Source: Chloropicon primus
Taxonomy: Eukaryota; Chlorophyta; Chloropicophyceae; Chloropicales; Chloropicaceae
Direction: 5' to 3'
Assembly (NCBI GenBank): GCA_023205875.1
Contig: CP060762.1
Coordinates: forward strand, 682,001-746,000
Length of the DNA: 64,000 nucleotides
Part shown: piece after piece, positions 32,601 to 40,917 of the stretch
Numbering within the stretch: the stretch's first letter is position 1
Layout of the letters: each line of letters starts with the position of its first letter
The notes under the pieces: generated by a model
The model's database searches: none
What the model saw: the letters and a program-made list of their open reading frames with translations, nothing else
What the model was told of the DNA's origin: nothing
Translations under genes and position numbers: made by a program

Positions 32601-35303
32601 CTTAAAGAGCATCTGGATCTCGTGCTGCAGGACTGTTGCTCCCGATGATCTGTTGCTCTTCCCGCTGCTTCCTGTCCTGCTATTTCGAGAGCCGTCCGCC
32701 CACTTCTTTTCCTCCCGGTCAATTTGTTTGATGACCACGTTCGCTCCTTTGTAAGTGCCTTGAAAAGTTTGCCCCGAGGCGCCCGAGCCAAGCAGTCTAT
32801 GAAATTCCAAATCCTCGAAGTTGATTTTCCACGTGCTCATCAACGCGTCCTCCTTCGTCTTCTTCAAGCGGCTCCAGACAACAAATCCCCCAAGGATGGA
32901 GAGAAGCAGAACTGCACCAAGTATTCCTCCGATTATTCCCCCCAGCTGCCTTTTGTCCTGGAAGGCACCGTTGCCCTCAGCTGCCAACTCAGGTTGAACT
33001 CCGCAAGTTGTCCAAGAAAACTTCTCGAGCTCCTCCGAGTCCGTTCGCAGCCACAAGTTGCTCGCTCCTGAGTTGCAGTAGCCAGGCCCGTCAAGGTAAG
33101 GTCCAAGCTGCAAGCCGTCGATGTTAAAGTATTCCTGGGCGTACACTGTTGAGATGAAATTCTCCCTTCCCTCTTCGATGCCTTGGGGCCTCCCCTCGTT
33201 CAGGTACGCACTCGACAGGACCTGAACCACGAACTGGCCTTGAATGTATCCAAGGAAAGAGGCTTCAGAAGGAATCATTCCCGGGTCATAGCTTTTGAGA
33301 GCAAACTGGAAGCCCTTTACCAAAAGGCTGTCATCCCCCGTGGATCGATTCAAAGCGGGCACGGGACTTGTGGTGACAACTTGACCAGTCCCGTTCAGCA
33401 AGCCAAGCTCCTCCTCGCTCAAAAGGGGTACTCCCACGAACTGAATGCCTGGCGCGGAGCCGAGCACATTGATGGTCTGCTCAACGGGGCACGCGATTAT
33501 GAGTGCCTCCGATCCCTGGACCTTCGCGACGTCCGCGTCAGTGACGCCAGAGGCTGGGGCTGCGGACAAGTCCACAGATGCCCACGCTCCATCGAGTTGG
33601 ATGGATTGAAAATCCCTCGAGCAGAACACAAAACTGGTTTTCTTCGAGTACTCTGTCGAAAAGAGGTGGTACAACGCATACACTTCGTCGTCGCTGGATG
33701 GCTCGATGTTGATCACGTTTTCACAATTCTCTGCGCAATCTCTAAGCTTCATCGACGAGGTGCGTGGCGCAATCAACGGGATCTTCCCGCCGAGGAGAGG
33801 CAGCACTGCCAGAGACGTGTTTGTCCCCACCCACCCGATCAATCCGACAACCCTGTCCTCTTCCAAAAGCTTGAGCGTATTGTCGACAGCCAACTCGGGT
33901 TGATTTTGGTCATCATAAGAGATCACCTCGAGGAGGAATCCCCCCACGCCGCCCGCTAAATTCGCTTCCTGGAAGGCAGCACGAATGCCCGATTGGATTC
34001 CCTCCCCAAGAGCTTTTCCTTCCCCAGACAGGACTGCAGACTGGCCGAACGAAAGGACTTCGGGCTTTGGGGCCTCGTACCCACAGGTTCCGAACTGGAA
34101 ATTGAAGTCAAGCAACTGGTATTCTCCCGACTGGGCGTTCATGTCCGTTAGCCAGATCTCCCTCATTCCCTGGTTGCACTGGCATCCCGTGGATATCTGA
34201 GAGCAGTTGCCGCCGTACGGGCCAAGTCTGAAACTGTCTTCGCCCTCACCGGCGCCGATGTCCACTACCCCGTCATAAATCGTTTCCAGGAAAGCGCCCA
34301 CGTCGTCTCGCATCAGCGAGTCCTCGTCCATCTTCTGAAGGCTCGTCACAGCAAGCCGTCCCGCCATATATCCTTCGTATTCTACGAATCCGGGGTTCAA
34401 CGCGGGATCCAGGGCCTTCAAGGCGCTCTGGAACCTCCTGGTGAGATCCAAGGAGCGGTCCGTCGGCAAGGGCACGACCTGGGACACGACGACCCCCTCC
34501 CTCGAGTTTGCACTGCCCAGCGCCTCGGAGAAGGCATCGGCCCCGACAAAGCTGACTGTGGAGAAGCTGATGTCGTCGTCAGGATACATTTCTTTCGTCT
34601 CGTTGACGAACTTGGCAAGCTGCGTGTACGTGCCGATCATCACGACGGCCTCCGGCGGGATGGGTTTGCTGAAAACCGCGTCGAATCCCCCTTGGATTGA
34701 ATCCGAGTTCCTCTCGTACGTGCCCTCCGAGTACAGCTTGAGGGAGACACCATCGAGCGCCTGCTGCACGCCGGCCAAACCCGCGCCACCGAAGCTGTCG
34801 TTCTGATAAAATATCGATATTCTTGCCTTCTTCTGCTTCTTCACGAAATACTCGATCATAGCGGCCGTCTCGTCGTTGTAACTGCCCCTCACGTTCACCA
34901 CGTCCTCCTTCCAGGGCTGTCTCAGGAACATGGCTCCCGTGAACGGCGCAAGGAAGGGGACGCCGTAGTCCTCCACCAAAGGCAGCACGCTCGCGCTGGT
35001 CGGCGTCCCGACTTCTCCGATGAGAGCGAAGACTTGGTCGTCCTCGATGAGCCTCCGGGTGTTCGCGAGGGCGGGGCCCGGCTCGTAGCCGTCGTCGTAC
35101 GAGATGAGCTCGAGCTCTCGACCTCCGACCTCCCCCGCCTCCTTGAACGCTGCAAGGATGCCGTTTCGCATTCCCTGGCCGAGCGCCCTCGCCGGCCCCG
35201 TCAACGCGCAGCTCTGTCCGAACGTGATCGTCGTCTTGTTCGATGCTCCGGCACAACCCCCCAGGAGCATCAGCAGCACCAGGACCAAGGCCACCCCCCT
35301 CAT
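29658..35303 (-). CDS. Receptor kinase-cyclase: two solute-binding-protein-like ligand domains, TM, kinase, class III cyclase, helical repeat tail
   Basis: One exon, 1,881 residues from the ATG at 35303, which opens a signal peptide (MRGVALVLVLLMLLGGCAG); the frame continues upstream only through a GTG and an ATG at 35375. Ligand domains lie at residues about 25-400 and 416-780, each with FGQS, LSG/LTG and a YDD segment, like type I periplasmic binding proteins. One TM spans about 786-810. The kinase, about 828-1153, keeps GSGASG, the Lys of VVIKQ, HADIKSKN (catalytic Asp), DFG and APE, and resembles the TKL class. The cyclase, about 1200-1376, has FSDIVGYT and VETIGDAYM metal-binding Asp residues; the nucleotide selectors read Glu and Thr (RYTLFGD). 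Residues about 1377-1881 form a helical repeat tail. Confidence 0.92.
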   Translation of the reverse strand: MRGVALVLVLLMLLGGCAGASNKTTITFGQSCALTGPARALGQGMRNGILAAFKEAGEVGGRELELISYDDGYEPGPALANTRRLIEDDQVFALIGEVGTPTSASVLPLVEDYGVPFLAPFTGAMFLRQPWKEDVVNVRGSYNDETAAMIEYFVKKQKKARISIFYQNDSFGGAGLAGVQQALDGVSLKLYSEGTYERNSDSIQGGFDAVFSKPIPPEAVVMIGTYTQLAKFVNETKEMYPDDDISFSTVSFVGADAFSEALGSANSREGVVVSQVVPLPTDRSLDLTRRFQSALKALDPALNPGFVEYEGYMAGRLAVTSLQKMDEDSLMRDDVGAFLETIYDGVVDIGAGEGEDSFRLGPYGGNCSQISTGCQCNQGMREIWLTDMNAQSGEYQLLDFNFQFGTCGYEAPKPEVLSFGQSAVLSGEGKALGEGIQSGIRAAFQEANLAGGVGGFLLEVISYDDQNQPELAVDNTLKLLEEDRVVGLIGWVGTNTSLAVLPLLGGKIPLIAPRTSSMKLRDCAENCENVINIEPSSDDEVYALYHLFSTEYSKKTSFVFCSRDFQSIQLDGAWASVDLSAAPASGVTDADVAKVQGSEALIIACPVEQTINVLGSAPGIQFVGVPLLSEEELGLLNGTGQVVTTSPVPALNRSTGDDSLLVKGFQFALKSYDPGMIPSEASFLGYIQGQFVVQVLSSAYLNEGRPQGIEEGRENFISTVYAQEYFNIDGLQLGPYLDGPGYCNSGASNLWLRTDSEELEKFSWTTCGVQPELAAEGNGAFQDKRQLGGIIGGILGAVLLLSILGGFVVWSRLKKTKEDALMSTWKINFEDLEFHRLLGSGASGQTFQGTYKGANVVIKQIDREEKKWADGSRNSRTGSSGKSNRSSGATVLQHEIQMLFKLRHPNIRLFMGAFIGLEKKRTRTWGSMSSLSARSKSREVNGSAHGSTGSFPSMHTEDSLLGEHPLDSIYIVSEYMSRGTLWDTLMNPTVILDQVQQVTFLHEVAKGMAFLHNQKPPIIHADIKSKNMLLDDRWTVKVGDFGHSLILDAMGESNRIGTPYWCAPEVLVGEPNTTKSDIYSFGILMWETFSRTDVYDGFDEESVLDGIKDGSLRPPLPGSCPAPMQVLMEKCWSQNPEDRPDFGSILGQLQTWLDQNPKSRSGGGALHRSVQLVNKMLPEHVALALQEGRPVEPEHFEDVSILFSDIVGYTTISSAFAPKEVMSMLDRLYSAFDALTRRHNLFKVETIGDAYMVVGGVPAAQSDHAARVCRMALEMVEVAGTIQVSTLDESFGYINIRLGIHSGPVVASVVGDLNPRYTLFGDSVNVASRMESTSQSGMIQISSQTKKRLEIQDPALQTQYRGEANVKGKGIMRTYWLRPPGHILLLNWMSSLMAAGSKLEDLQDIPSTFVQQAETEKDLAAVARLKPEVRELSEQVLQSNDEISLQDILALGALLEKVEKKEHLEGLIECGLPLALVEELMMSEPQCVQLDEILRIGQLEHISRRIFTSDAFYQIAKHDNELLVMLEELKADIGSVERFPTRLGRHVESIEDARLVVELEETQIPLLLDEVVSTKSSPSSVIDAKCDYFAMIRGISREILDEVDTEDELLKLLALHDESDERFSRFFADILQSKTLQDVLDRPRAMLLSWKKVSLSVPHQDPLHLFDMLAELLASRPEEEMIAFVDVAVAVEEKHLIWMSELCGDNLASVEELLLLPRSLLFEALGSTTRENLQRLLEIRKTQCLPWIAELVEEGGGNDGSAEDGDAGSPPYSLSKILDIPRRLLLSFTKKEDLKWALSLSEYSHTKHSGHQGNEDPIKRAHTNSWINQGHVSTLGVLQNAALKKMLLKKDQLQEELKSIEAKIQDETTTASSLTGQLSSM

Positions 35304-35964
35304 CCCTCTGCGCTGCTGAAACGAAACTCTATCGCGTTCGTCGCGTCCTTGCCGATTCCTGGTCCAGCAATCCATCCCCAAAGCATCCACCCAACACCAA
35401 GTCTATCCAAACAAAGGAAGGAGAAGAAGGCAAACGTGTTTTGGCCCAAGACAGTGGGCTGCTGCTGCTGCTGCTGCTGCTCCTCTCCTCTGTCGTCCTA
35501 GTTTTCGCTTCGTGGGTCGCGTCGTTGCCGAACCCAGCAGTCACAAAGGGAACGGCAATGGCAATGGCAAGGGGAAGCGCAAGGGGAAGCGCAAGGGGTA
35601 GGGCTTGAGGTTGTTCCTCCGGCCTCTTCCTCTCCTCTTCCTCGCCTCTCCATCGGTTACGACCGGGGTGGTACGAGGAGTGTACGCCCCATTACACCGT
35701 TGACCCTTGATCCCAAGGAAAGGATTAGGATTCAGAAAATTAACAGGCGAGTACGAAGACGAGGACCAGGACGTTGGCGAGGACCTTGGCCGGGAGGGAG
35801 GCAAACGCATTGGCTTGAAGGAAGGGAGGGAGGGATACCCGACCAATCCACGCACCTGCCCGGCCGCCAACTCATTGGGACTTTTTTTTTGTGTTGTTGT
35901 TGGTTTGGCGGAACCTGACCCTGACCCTGACCCTGACCTGACCCTGACCCTGAGGTGACGAAAG
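35304..35964. promoter_or_regulatory. Divergent promoter region between receptor cyclase and LRR gene
   Basis: About 660 bases with no gene I can support. It carries a (CTG)n run near 35460-35482, a (GCAAGGGGAA)-type short repeat near 35560-35605, a T run at about 35882-35890 and a CCTGAC hexamer array at 35913-35953 that ends 12 bases before the LRR start codon. Confidence 0.5.
35913..35953 (+). repeat. CCTGAC/CCCTGA hexamer array
   Basis: Six to seven consecutive copies of CCTGAC (one unit with a missing C) sit directly in front of the LRR gene start codon, probably in its 5' untranslated region. Confidence 0.85.
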
Positions 35965-37551
35965 ATGGTGGAGGAGCTTCAGGACTTGGCGGTGGAGGGG
36001 GAGACGAGTGGGTTTATAAGGGAGCAGCTCCTGATGCAAAAGAACAGCGGGGTCCTGGCCTCCAGCACGGACGAGGAGGAGCTGTTGAACGAGGTGCCGG
36101 AGCCAAGGGAAGTGAGCAGCAGGGACTTTATTAGCGACGGGGAGGTGAGCGCCTCTGGAAGCGGGTTGATCAACGGGTTCACGATTCTGGCAGCGGCGAG
36201 GGCGCGCCTGCCCGAGGAGGTCCACGTTGCGGACCTCTCCGGCCAGGGGTACGACACCTTCGAGGAGGAGGACCTGGAGTACTTCCACAACTTGAGGCTG
36301 CTGGACTTGAGCGACAACCGCCTCGGGAGCGTGGAGGAGCTGAGTCGGCTGAGGCTGACCGAGCTCAGGGCTCCCGTGAACAACCTGAGGGAGCTCAACG
36401 TGAGCTTCAGAGGGGCCTTCGCCAGCCTCAAGGTCCTTGACGTGTCTTACAACGAGCTCGGGCCAAAGGCGCTGGAGGAGCTCTCGACGCTGTCCAGTCT
36501 GACCAAGCTGGACATGTCAGGGAACAACTTGGGTGGGCTGGAGAGGCTTGGGCTCAAGCCCCTCTCCGGATTCCCCAGACTCCGCACCCTCGTCTTGGAA
36601 CAGGCCAAGCTTCGGTCCACGGACTTGACCAAGCTGAAGCAAATCCCGTGGCTGTCCGAGCTCAAGATGGCCAACAACCCCATCGAGGAGATCCCCCCGC
36701 AGTGCGAGGGCGGGTTTGCTTCCCTTGAGGTCATCGACTTGAGCTTCTGCGCCTTGCTGATGCTCGACAGCGTCGCCGTGGCGCAGGACTTCCCCAAACT
36801 GCGCAAGGTGCTGATGCACGGCAACAACATCTTGCCCCAAGGCAGGCTGTCGCGCCACCCGCTGAGTTCCAAGGTCTCCCTGGAGAAGGAGGACAAGGGC
36901 CTCGGCCTTGCCGCGAGGAAGAAGGGCTTCACCGTGTCGCAGATGTACAACATAAACATGAAGAAGGCTGACCTGGTGACGCCGAACTCGAGGATGCAAG
37001 CGTTTTGCAACTTGACGGAGGAGGAGATCGACGAGGCCTTTGAGAGGCTCAAGGACCCAATGTCCATCTTCAGCGCGGAGGACTACGAGACGGTGGAGGG
37101 GGCGAGCACGAGCCAGGGCGAGGGGGAGAAGGAGGAGGAATCTTCGACTTTCTTGACGAGCCTGGTGGAGGAGGAGGACCAGAGCGAGTCGGAGGCCCAG
37201 GAGGAGCTGGATCCGTCCAGCAAGCTCGCAAAGGCGTTTGGCCTCGACCCGGGAAAGATATTTTCGGTGGATCACTTGGGTCTGGACGCGACCGCGGCAA
37301 TCAATGCCCTCAAGTTCGCCCTGAACCACCCTCTGGTGGACTACAACGACACGGGAAAGATCGAGCATCACATGAAGCTCACGGAGAGCGCGCAGAGGAG
37401 GAAGCTCGAAACGAGGAGGATAAGCTCCGCGGTGACGACGAGCAAGCCCAAGGCCTCGAAGAGGAAGGAGGCAATCCAGGACATGCTGGCGCGGATGAAG
37501 GAGAAGCTTGCCATCGCCAAGGAAAAGATTGCCGCTGTTCCGGCCTCCTGA
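35965..37551 (+). CDS. Leucine-rich repeat protein, XRRA1-like
   Basis: Single exon, 528 residues, ATG at 35965. Residues about 85-310 hold around eight to nine SDS22-like leucine-rich repeats (LRLLDLSDNRLGSVEEL, LKVLDVSYNELGPKAL, LTKLDMSGNNLGGLERL). The layout, with a first unit VHVADLSGQGYDTFEEEDLEYF that closely recalls the SNQLLSSVKEEDF strand of animal XRRA1, suggests the XRRA1 family. That match is from memory and only moderate. The C-terminal third is acidic, then ends in a basic helix (RKEAIQDMLARMKEKLAIAKEKIA). No catalytic domain is seen. LRRs bind partners; cytosolic or nuclear location is likely since no signal peptide is present. Confidence 0.8.
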   Translation: MVEELQDLAVEGETSGFIREQLLMQKNSGVLASSTDEEELLNEVPEPREVSSRDFISDGEVSASGSGLINGFTILAAARARLPEEVHVADLSGQGYDTFEEEDLEYFHNLRLLDLSDNRLGSVEELSRLRLTELRAPVNNLRELNVSFRGAFASLKVLDVSYNELGPKALEELSTLSSLTKLDMSGNNLGGLERLGLKPLSGFPRLRTLVLEQAKLRSTDLTKLKQIPWLSELKMANNPIEEIPPQCEGGFASLEVIDLSFCALLMLDSVAVAQDFPKLRKVLMHGNNILPQGRLSRHPLSSKVSLEKEDKGLGLAARKKGFTVSQMYNINMKKADLVTPNSRMQAFCNLTEEEIDEAFERLKDPMSIFSAEDYETVEGASTSQGEGEKEEESSTFLTSLVEEEDQSESEAQEELDPSSKLAKAFGLDPGKIFSVDHLGLDATAAINALKFALNHPLVDYNDTGKIEHHMKLTESAQRRKLETRRISSAVTTSKPKASKRKEAIQDMLARMKEKLAIAKEKIAAVPAS

Positions 37552-37905
37552 GCGGTGTCACCACAAGGTAAGCAGGTTTTGAGAAGATCCAGCCTCGGGG
37601 AAAGAATCTCTCTCTCTCTTTCTCTCTCTGCCTCCCTCTCTCTCCATGCCAGGTTCCAGCTCCCGGAATGAAAAACAAAGCGTGTGTTTTGGGTTCCTGA
37701 AAACTTGGCTAGATCTCCCTCGGGTACAATACCTATTCCTCCCTGTTTGCGATTGACTTGGTGGAAGAACTCCCGATACATTTTTTGTCCCTCTCTGCAA
37801 GACCTGTGGAGCTGACCCATCTTTGCTCTTCCGCCTCTCCCAGTGGCAGGAACTCGTCGAGTTTTACTTGTTGTATATTGTAACGCACAAAGAAGATTTT
37901 GTCAT
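37552..37905. other. Convergent intergenic spacer
   Basis: It holds the 3' ends of the LRR gene and the ABC gene. A (CT)n tract lies near 37606-37640. Short frames here have no coding character I can support. Confidence 0.4.
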
Positions 37906-39942
37906 TTATTTCGAGATCGCGGTCATCTCCTCCTCTTTCAACTTCTTCTCCTGAACCCTCCACATCTTGTTGTACATCGTTCCCGGGTCTGACAGGAGCT
38001 CCTCGTGGCTCCCGGTTTCCACGATCTTTCCCTCCGACAGCACGTAAATCCTGTCGCAGTGCTGCACCGTGCTCAAGCGGTGTGAGATGAAGAGACAAGT
38101 CCTCCCCTTGGCCACGCTCTGGAGAGTCGTCATGATCTCCGCCTCGGTGGCAGAGTCCAGGCTGCTCGTGGCCTCATCGCACACGAGGAGCCTCGGCTGC
38201 CTCAGGATGGCCCTCGCGATGGCAATCCTCTGCCTTTCCCCCCCACTCAGCTTGATTCCACGCTCCCCCACCACAGTCTGAGCCCCGAGGGGCAAGGAAG
38301 AGATGAGCTTGTCCAGCTGGGCACCCTTCATTGCCGCCAAAACCTCGTCCCTCGAGGCTCCCTGATCGCCATAGGCCACGTTGTTGTAGATCGTGTCGTT
38401 GAACATCAATGTGTCCTGTGGAATGAGTGCCATCGAGGGCCTCAGGGTCGAGAGCTGGTAGGACTGGATCGGCGTGCCGTTGACCAGCACATCGCCGCTG
38501 TCCACGTCGTACAGCCTGAGAATCATCCGCAGAAGGGTGCTCTTTCCAGAGCCGGACGCTCCAACGACCGCCACGGATTCTCCAGGATTCACCCTGAGGT
38601 CCACTCCTCGGAGTATCTTCCTGTCCTCCTGGTACGAGTACTCGGCGTTCCTCATCTCGATGGAGAGGCCCGACCGAGAGGCGATGGACGACGACGACGG
38701 CGGCGCGAGAGCAACGCTCCCGTCTTTCAGGTTGCTCGACGTCATCAGGATCTCGAGCATCGCCTCCAAGTCCACAAAGCAATTCTTCAAGCTCGAGTAG
38801 TACCAGCCCAAAAACTGCAGGGGTTCCAGGAGCTGCAGCAAAAGAGCCTGAACCAGGACGATGTCCCCGACCGACATGGTCCCCTGGAAGCAACCCAGAA
38901 CAGTCAAGACGAGAGAGGAGGTGATCCCCATGGCAATGATTGCGCCCTGACCCGCATTCATGGTGGCGCTCGAGTACACGTTGAGCAAAGAAAAGTGCTG
39001 GTACTGTCTCAAGAGCTTGTTATAGCTGCTCAGCTCCGTCCCCTCGTTCCCGGTGAGAACTACTTGCTCGTAATTCAAAAGGGTGTCAGCCAACTTGGCG
39101 GAGACCTGGATGTCCTTCTCTATGCTCTCCTTCCTCTGCTTCGCGGCGACCTGAGTCCAGTGCACCGTCCAGCAAAAGTAGCCGACGAACGTTAGGACCA
39201 AGATGCTCGCGAGCTGCAGGGAGAACTGGTTGGCCACGTAGCCGCACACCAGCGTCCACTCCACGAGTGTTGGAATCAGGGTCAGGACCGACGTCCTGAA
39301 GAAGGTGAGAATCGCTCTGATTCCTCTCTCCACTATATTGATGACGCCCCCCGTCTGCCTGGACACGTGGAAAGTCGAGTCCAAGCTGAACAAGTGGGCA
39401 AACACTTTGAGGGCTAGAAACCTTGAGAGCTCTTGGCTGAGCGGAGCGAAGATGACGTGGCGCGCCTCGCTCGCCAAGGACTTGAGGGCCTTCAGCAGTC
39501 CGGAAGCCAGGAGAATCGCCACGGCGACCTTCAAGCCCCCCGCCGCGGTTATCGAGCTCCCCGACCCCTCCTGGATCACGCCGTCCACCGCCCTCTTGAA
39601 GAGGATGGCGCTCTGAATTCCCGCAAACTTGCCCCCGAAAGTCAGCAAAAAGGCCGGCAGGAGTCTCCAAGTGTGCCTATGCCCCGTGAATAGCAGCTGG
39701 AAAAGCCAAAAGCCTATGTCCCTCCCCGAGTTGGACTCCGGGAGAAGGAGCTCCTTCGCGTCCCTGAGCTCCCGCTCCTCATACTCATCGCCCCGCCACT
39801 CCGCCACCGCCCTCACCCCCCTCTTCCTCCAACCTCCTGCTGATGCTGCCCTGCACCCCCGGCACCACACGCGTTGGCTCTGCGAACTCTCCGTACTCTT
39901 CGCCCTCCTCGTCGTGGCAAAGGCCTCCACCCTCCTCGGCAT
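37906..39942 (-). CDS. ABC half-transporter, ATM1/HMT1-like (ABCB subfamily)
   Basis: Single exon, 678 residues from the ATG at 39942; an in-frame ATG at 40185 would give 759. The membrane domain matches ATM/HMT types: FHVSRQTGGVINIVERGIRAI, LADTLLNYEQV and VGDIVLVQALLLQLLEPL. The nucleotide-binding domain shows Walker A GASGSGKST, Q-loop ALIPQDT, signature LSGGERQR, Walker B LLVCDEATSSLD and switch His in FISHRLST. One membrane plus one ATPase domain means it works as a homodimer. Mitochondrial ATM1 exports a glutathione-linked sulfur compound; HMT1 moves phytochelatins into vacuoles. Which applies is unclear. The first 80-130 codons are low complexity and a different, acidic frame is open beside them. 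Confidence 0.85.
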   Translation of the reverse strand: MPRRVEAFATTRRAKSTESSQSQRVWCRGCRAASAGGWRKRGVRAVAEWRGDEYEERELRDAKELLLPESNSGRDIGFWLFQLLFTGHRHTWRLLPAFLLTFGGKFAGIQSAILFKRAVDGVIQEGSGSSITAAGGLKVAVAILLASGLLKALKSLASEARHVIFAPLSQELSRFLALKVFAHLFSLDSTFHVSRQTGGVINIVERGIRAILTFFRTSVLTLIPTLVEWTLVCGYVANQFSLQLASILVLTFVGYFCWTVHWTQVAAKQRKESIEKDIQVSAKLADTLLNYEQVVLTGNEGTELSSYNKLLRQYQHFSLLNVYSSATMNAGQGAIIAMGITSSLVLTVLGCFQGTMSVGDIVLVQALLLQLLEPLQFLGWYYSSLKNCFVDLEAMLEILMTSSNLKDGSVALAPPSSSSIASRSGLSIEMRNAEYSYQEDRKILRGVDLRVNPGESVAVVGASGSGKSTLLRMILRLYDVDSGDVLVNGTPIQSYQLSTLRPSMALIPQDTLMFNDTIYNNVAYGDQGASRDEVLAAMKGAQLDKLISSLPLGAQTVVGERGIKLSGGERQRIAIARAILRQPRLLVCDEATSSLDSATEAEIMTTLQSVAKGRTCLFISHRLSTVQHCDRIYVLSEGKIVETGSHEELLSDPGTMYNKMWRVQEKKLKEEEMTAISK

Positions 39943-40233
39943 CCTCGTCCTCGTCCTCGTCCTCACCCTCATCCTCATCCTCGTCGTCGTCGTGGTTCTC
40001 ATCCAATTCTGCGTCATTTCTTCCAAGCGACCGGTCAAAGGAAAGAGCAAGAGACCCTCTACCTGATGACACCGCGTTCCTCTTCCTCTTCCTCCGCCTC
40101 CGCCTCCGCCTCGTCCTCGAAGGTGGCGACGACGCTGGTGACGACGACAGCCAAGATCGAGATCTCCAGACTTATCCTGAACCATTTAAACTAACGGGAG
40201 GTGTTGTGTGGTGTTGATAGGAGGAGACAACCA

Positions 40234-40878
40234 ATGGGGCCTCGTGGCGTCACGAGGAGGGACGGGGGCGTGATGAGGGTGGAACCGACGGATAGATCGT
40301 CTCGTCCTCTTTCGACAGAGCACTCGTTCGGCCGTGGTGGCTCACGAACGCGGCGAAGGTTTCGGGAAGGACGTCTGTGCTGCTGGGGCCAGAGTAGGGT
40401 TGAGGATTTGGATCTGCTTGGACTCCGTGGCGACAGGAAGGTCTCGAGGGCAGAAGTCAGTCGAGCGTACAGGGATTCGATGAAGAGGTGGCACCCCGAC
40501 CTTCCGGGGGGGAGTCTGGAGCGGGCCACCGCCATAAACGAGGCTTACGAGCGGATTATGGAATCCGTCGTCGTCGATGTTGATGATGTTGTTGTTGTTG
40601 TTGTTGATGATGATGACGTTGTTGTGGACTCGGAAGAGGGGCCTTCTTGGTCCGGGGCGTCCACGGCTCCGGGGGATCCCACGGCATTGTTTGAGTGGGA
40701 GGGCGAAGCGTACTGGCTGACGCCCGGCCAGGTGAAGGAGTGCGAGTTCATCGCGAGCAAGGGCTGGGTGGACGAGTGCTTCGTCATGCTGCGTGAGTTT
40801 CGTTACGCGAATGATCGCTGGTGGGGCGCGCGCGAGAAAAGGCAGAGGGAGCGGCGTGGCCCGGACGAAAGCGCATGA
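40234..40878 (+). CDS. Small J-domain protein with an extra conserved-looking C-terminal region
   Basis: Single exon, 214 residues from the ATG at 40234. The basic, Arg/Ser-rich first 45 residues could target an organelle. The J domain spans about residues 58-110 (LDLLGL ... VSRAEVSRAYRDSMKRWHPDL ... AINEAYERIM) and contains the HPD motif, which triggers Hsp70 ATP hydrolysis. A Val/Asp linker (about 115-135) encoded by a (GTT/GAT)n tract follows. The last 70 residues (FEWEGEAYWLTPGQVKECEF ... WVDECFVMLREF) belong to no family I recognise. A donor-like GTGAGT occurs inside that region, but the frame stays open. The start lies 48 bases from the upstream limit of the divergent ABC frame. Confidence 0.78.
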   Translation: MGPRGVTRRDGGVMRVEPTDRSSRPLSTEHSFGRGGSRTRRRFREGRLCCWGQSRVEDLDLLGLRGDRKVSRAEVSRAYRDSMKRWHPDLPGGSLERATAINEAYERIMESVVVDVDDVVVVVVDDDDVVVDSEEGPSWSGASTAPGDPTALFEWEGEAYWLTPGQVKECEFIASKGWVDECFVMLREFRYANDRWWGAREKRQRERRGPDESA

Positions 40879-40917
40879 ATTTGGCCTGCTGTTGTACACT
40901 ACTACTACATGCATGTA

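Noticed and set aside
29658-35303. Bacterial contamination suggested by solute-binding-protein domains and the LLGGCAG lipobox-like signal
   Set aside because: The same chain holds a TKL-like kinase and a class III cyclase and lies among intron-bearing plant-type genes.
40186-40233. Starts at GTG or TTG codons for several frames (for example 17007, 19333, 35390, 40201, 47014, 52214, 55720)
   Set aside because: Nuclear genes start at ATG; the next in-frame ATG was used in each case and gave better leaders.
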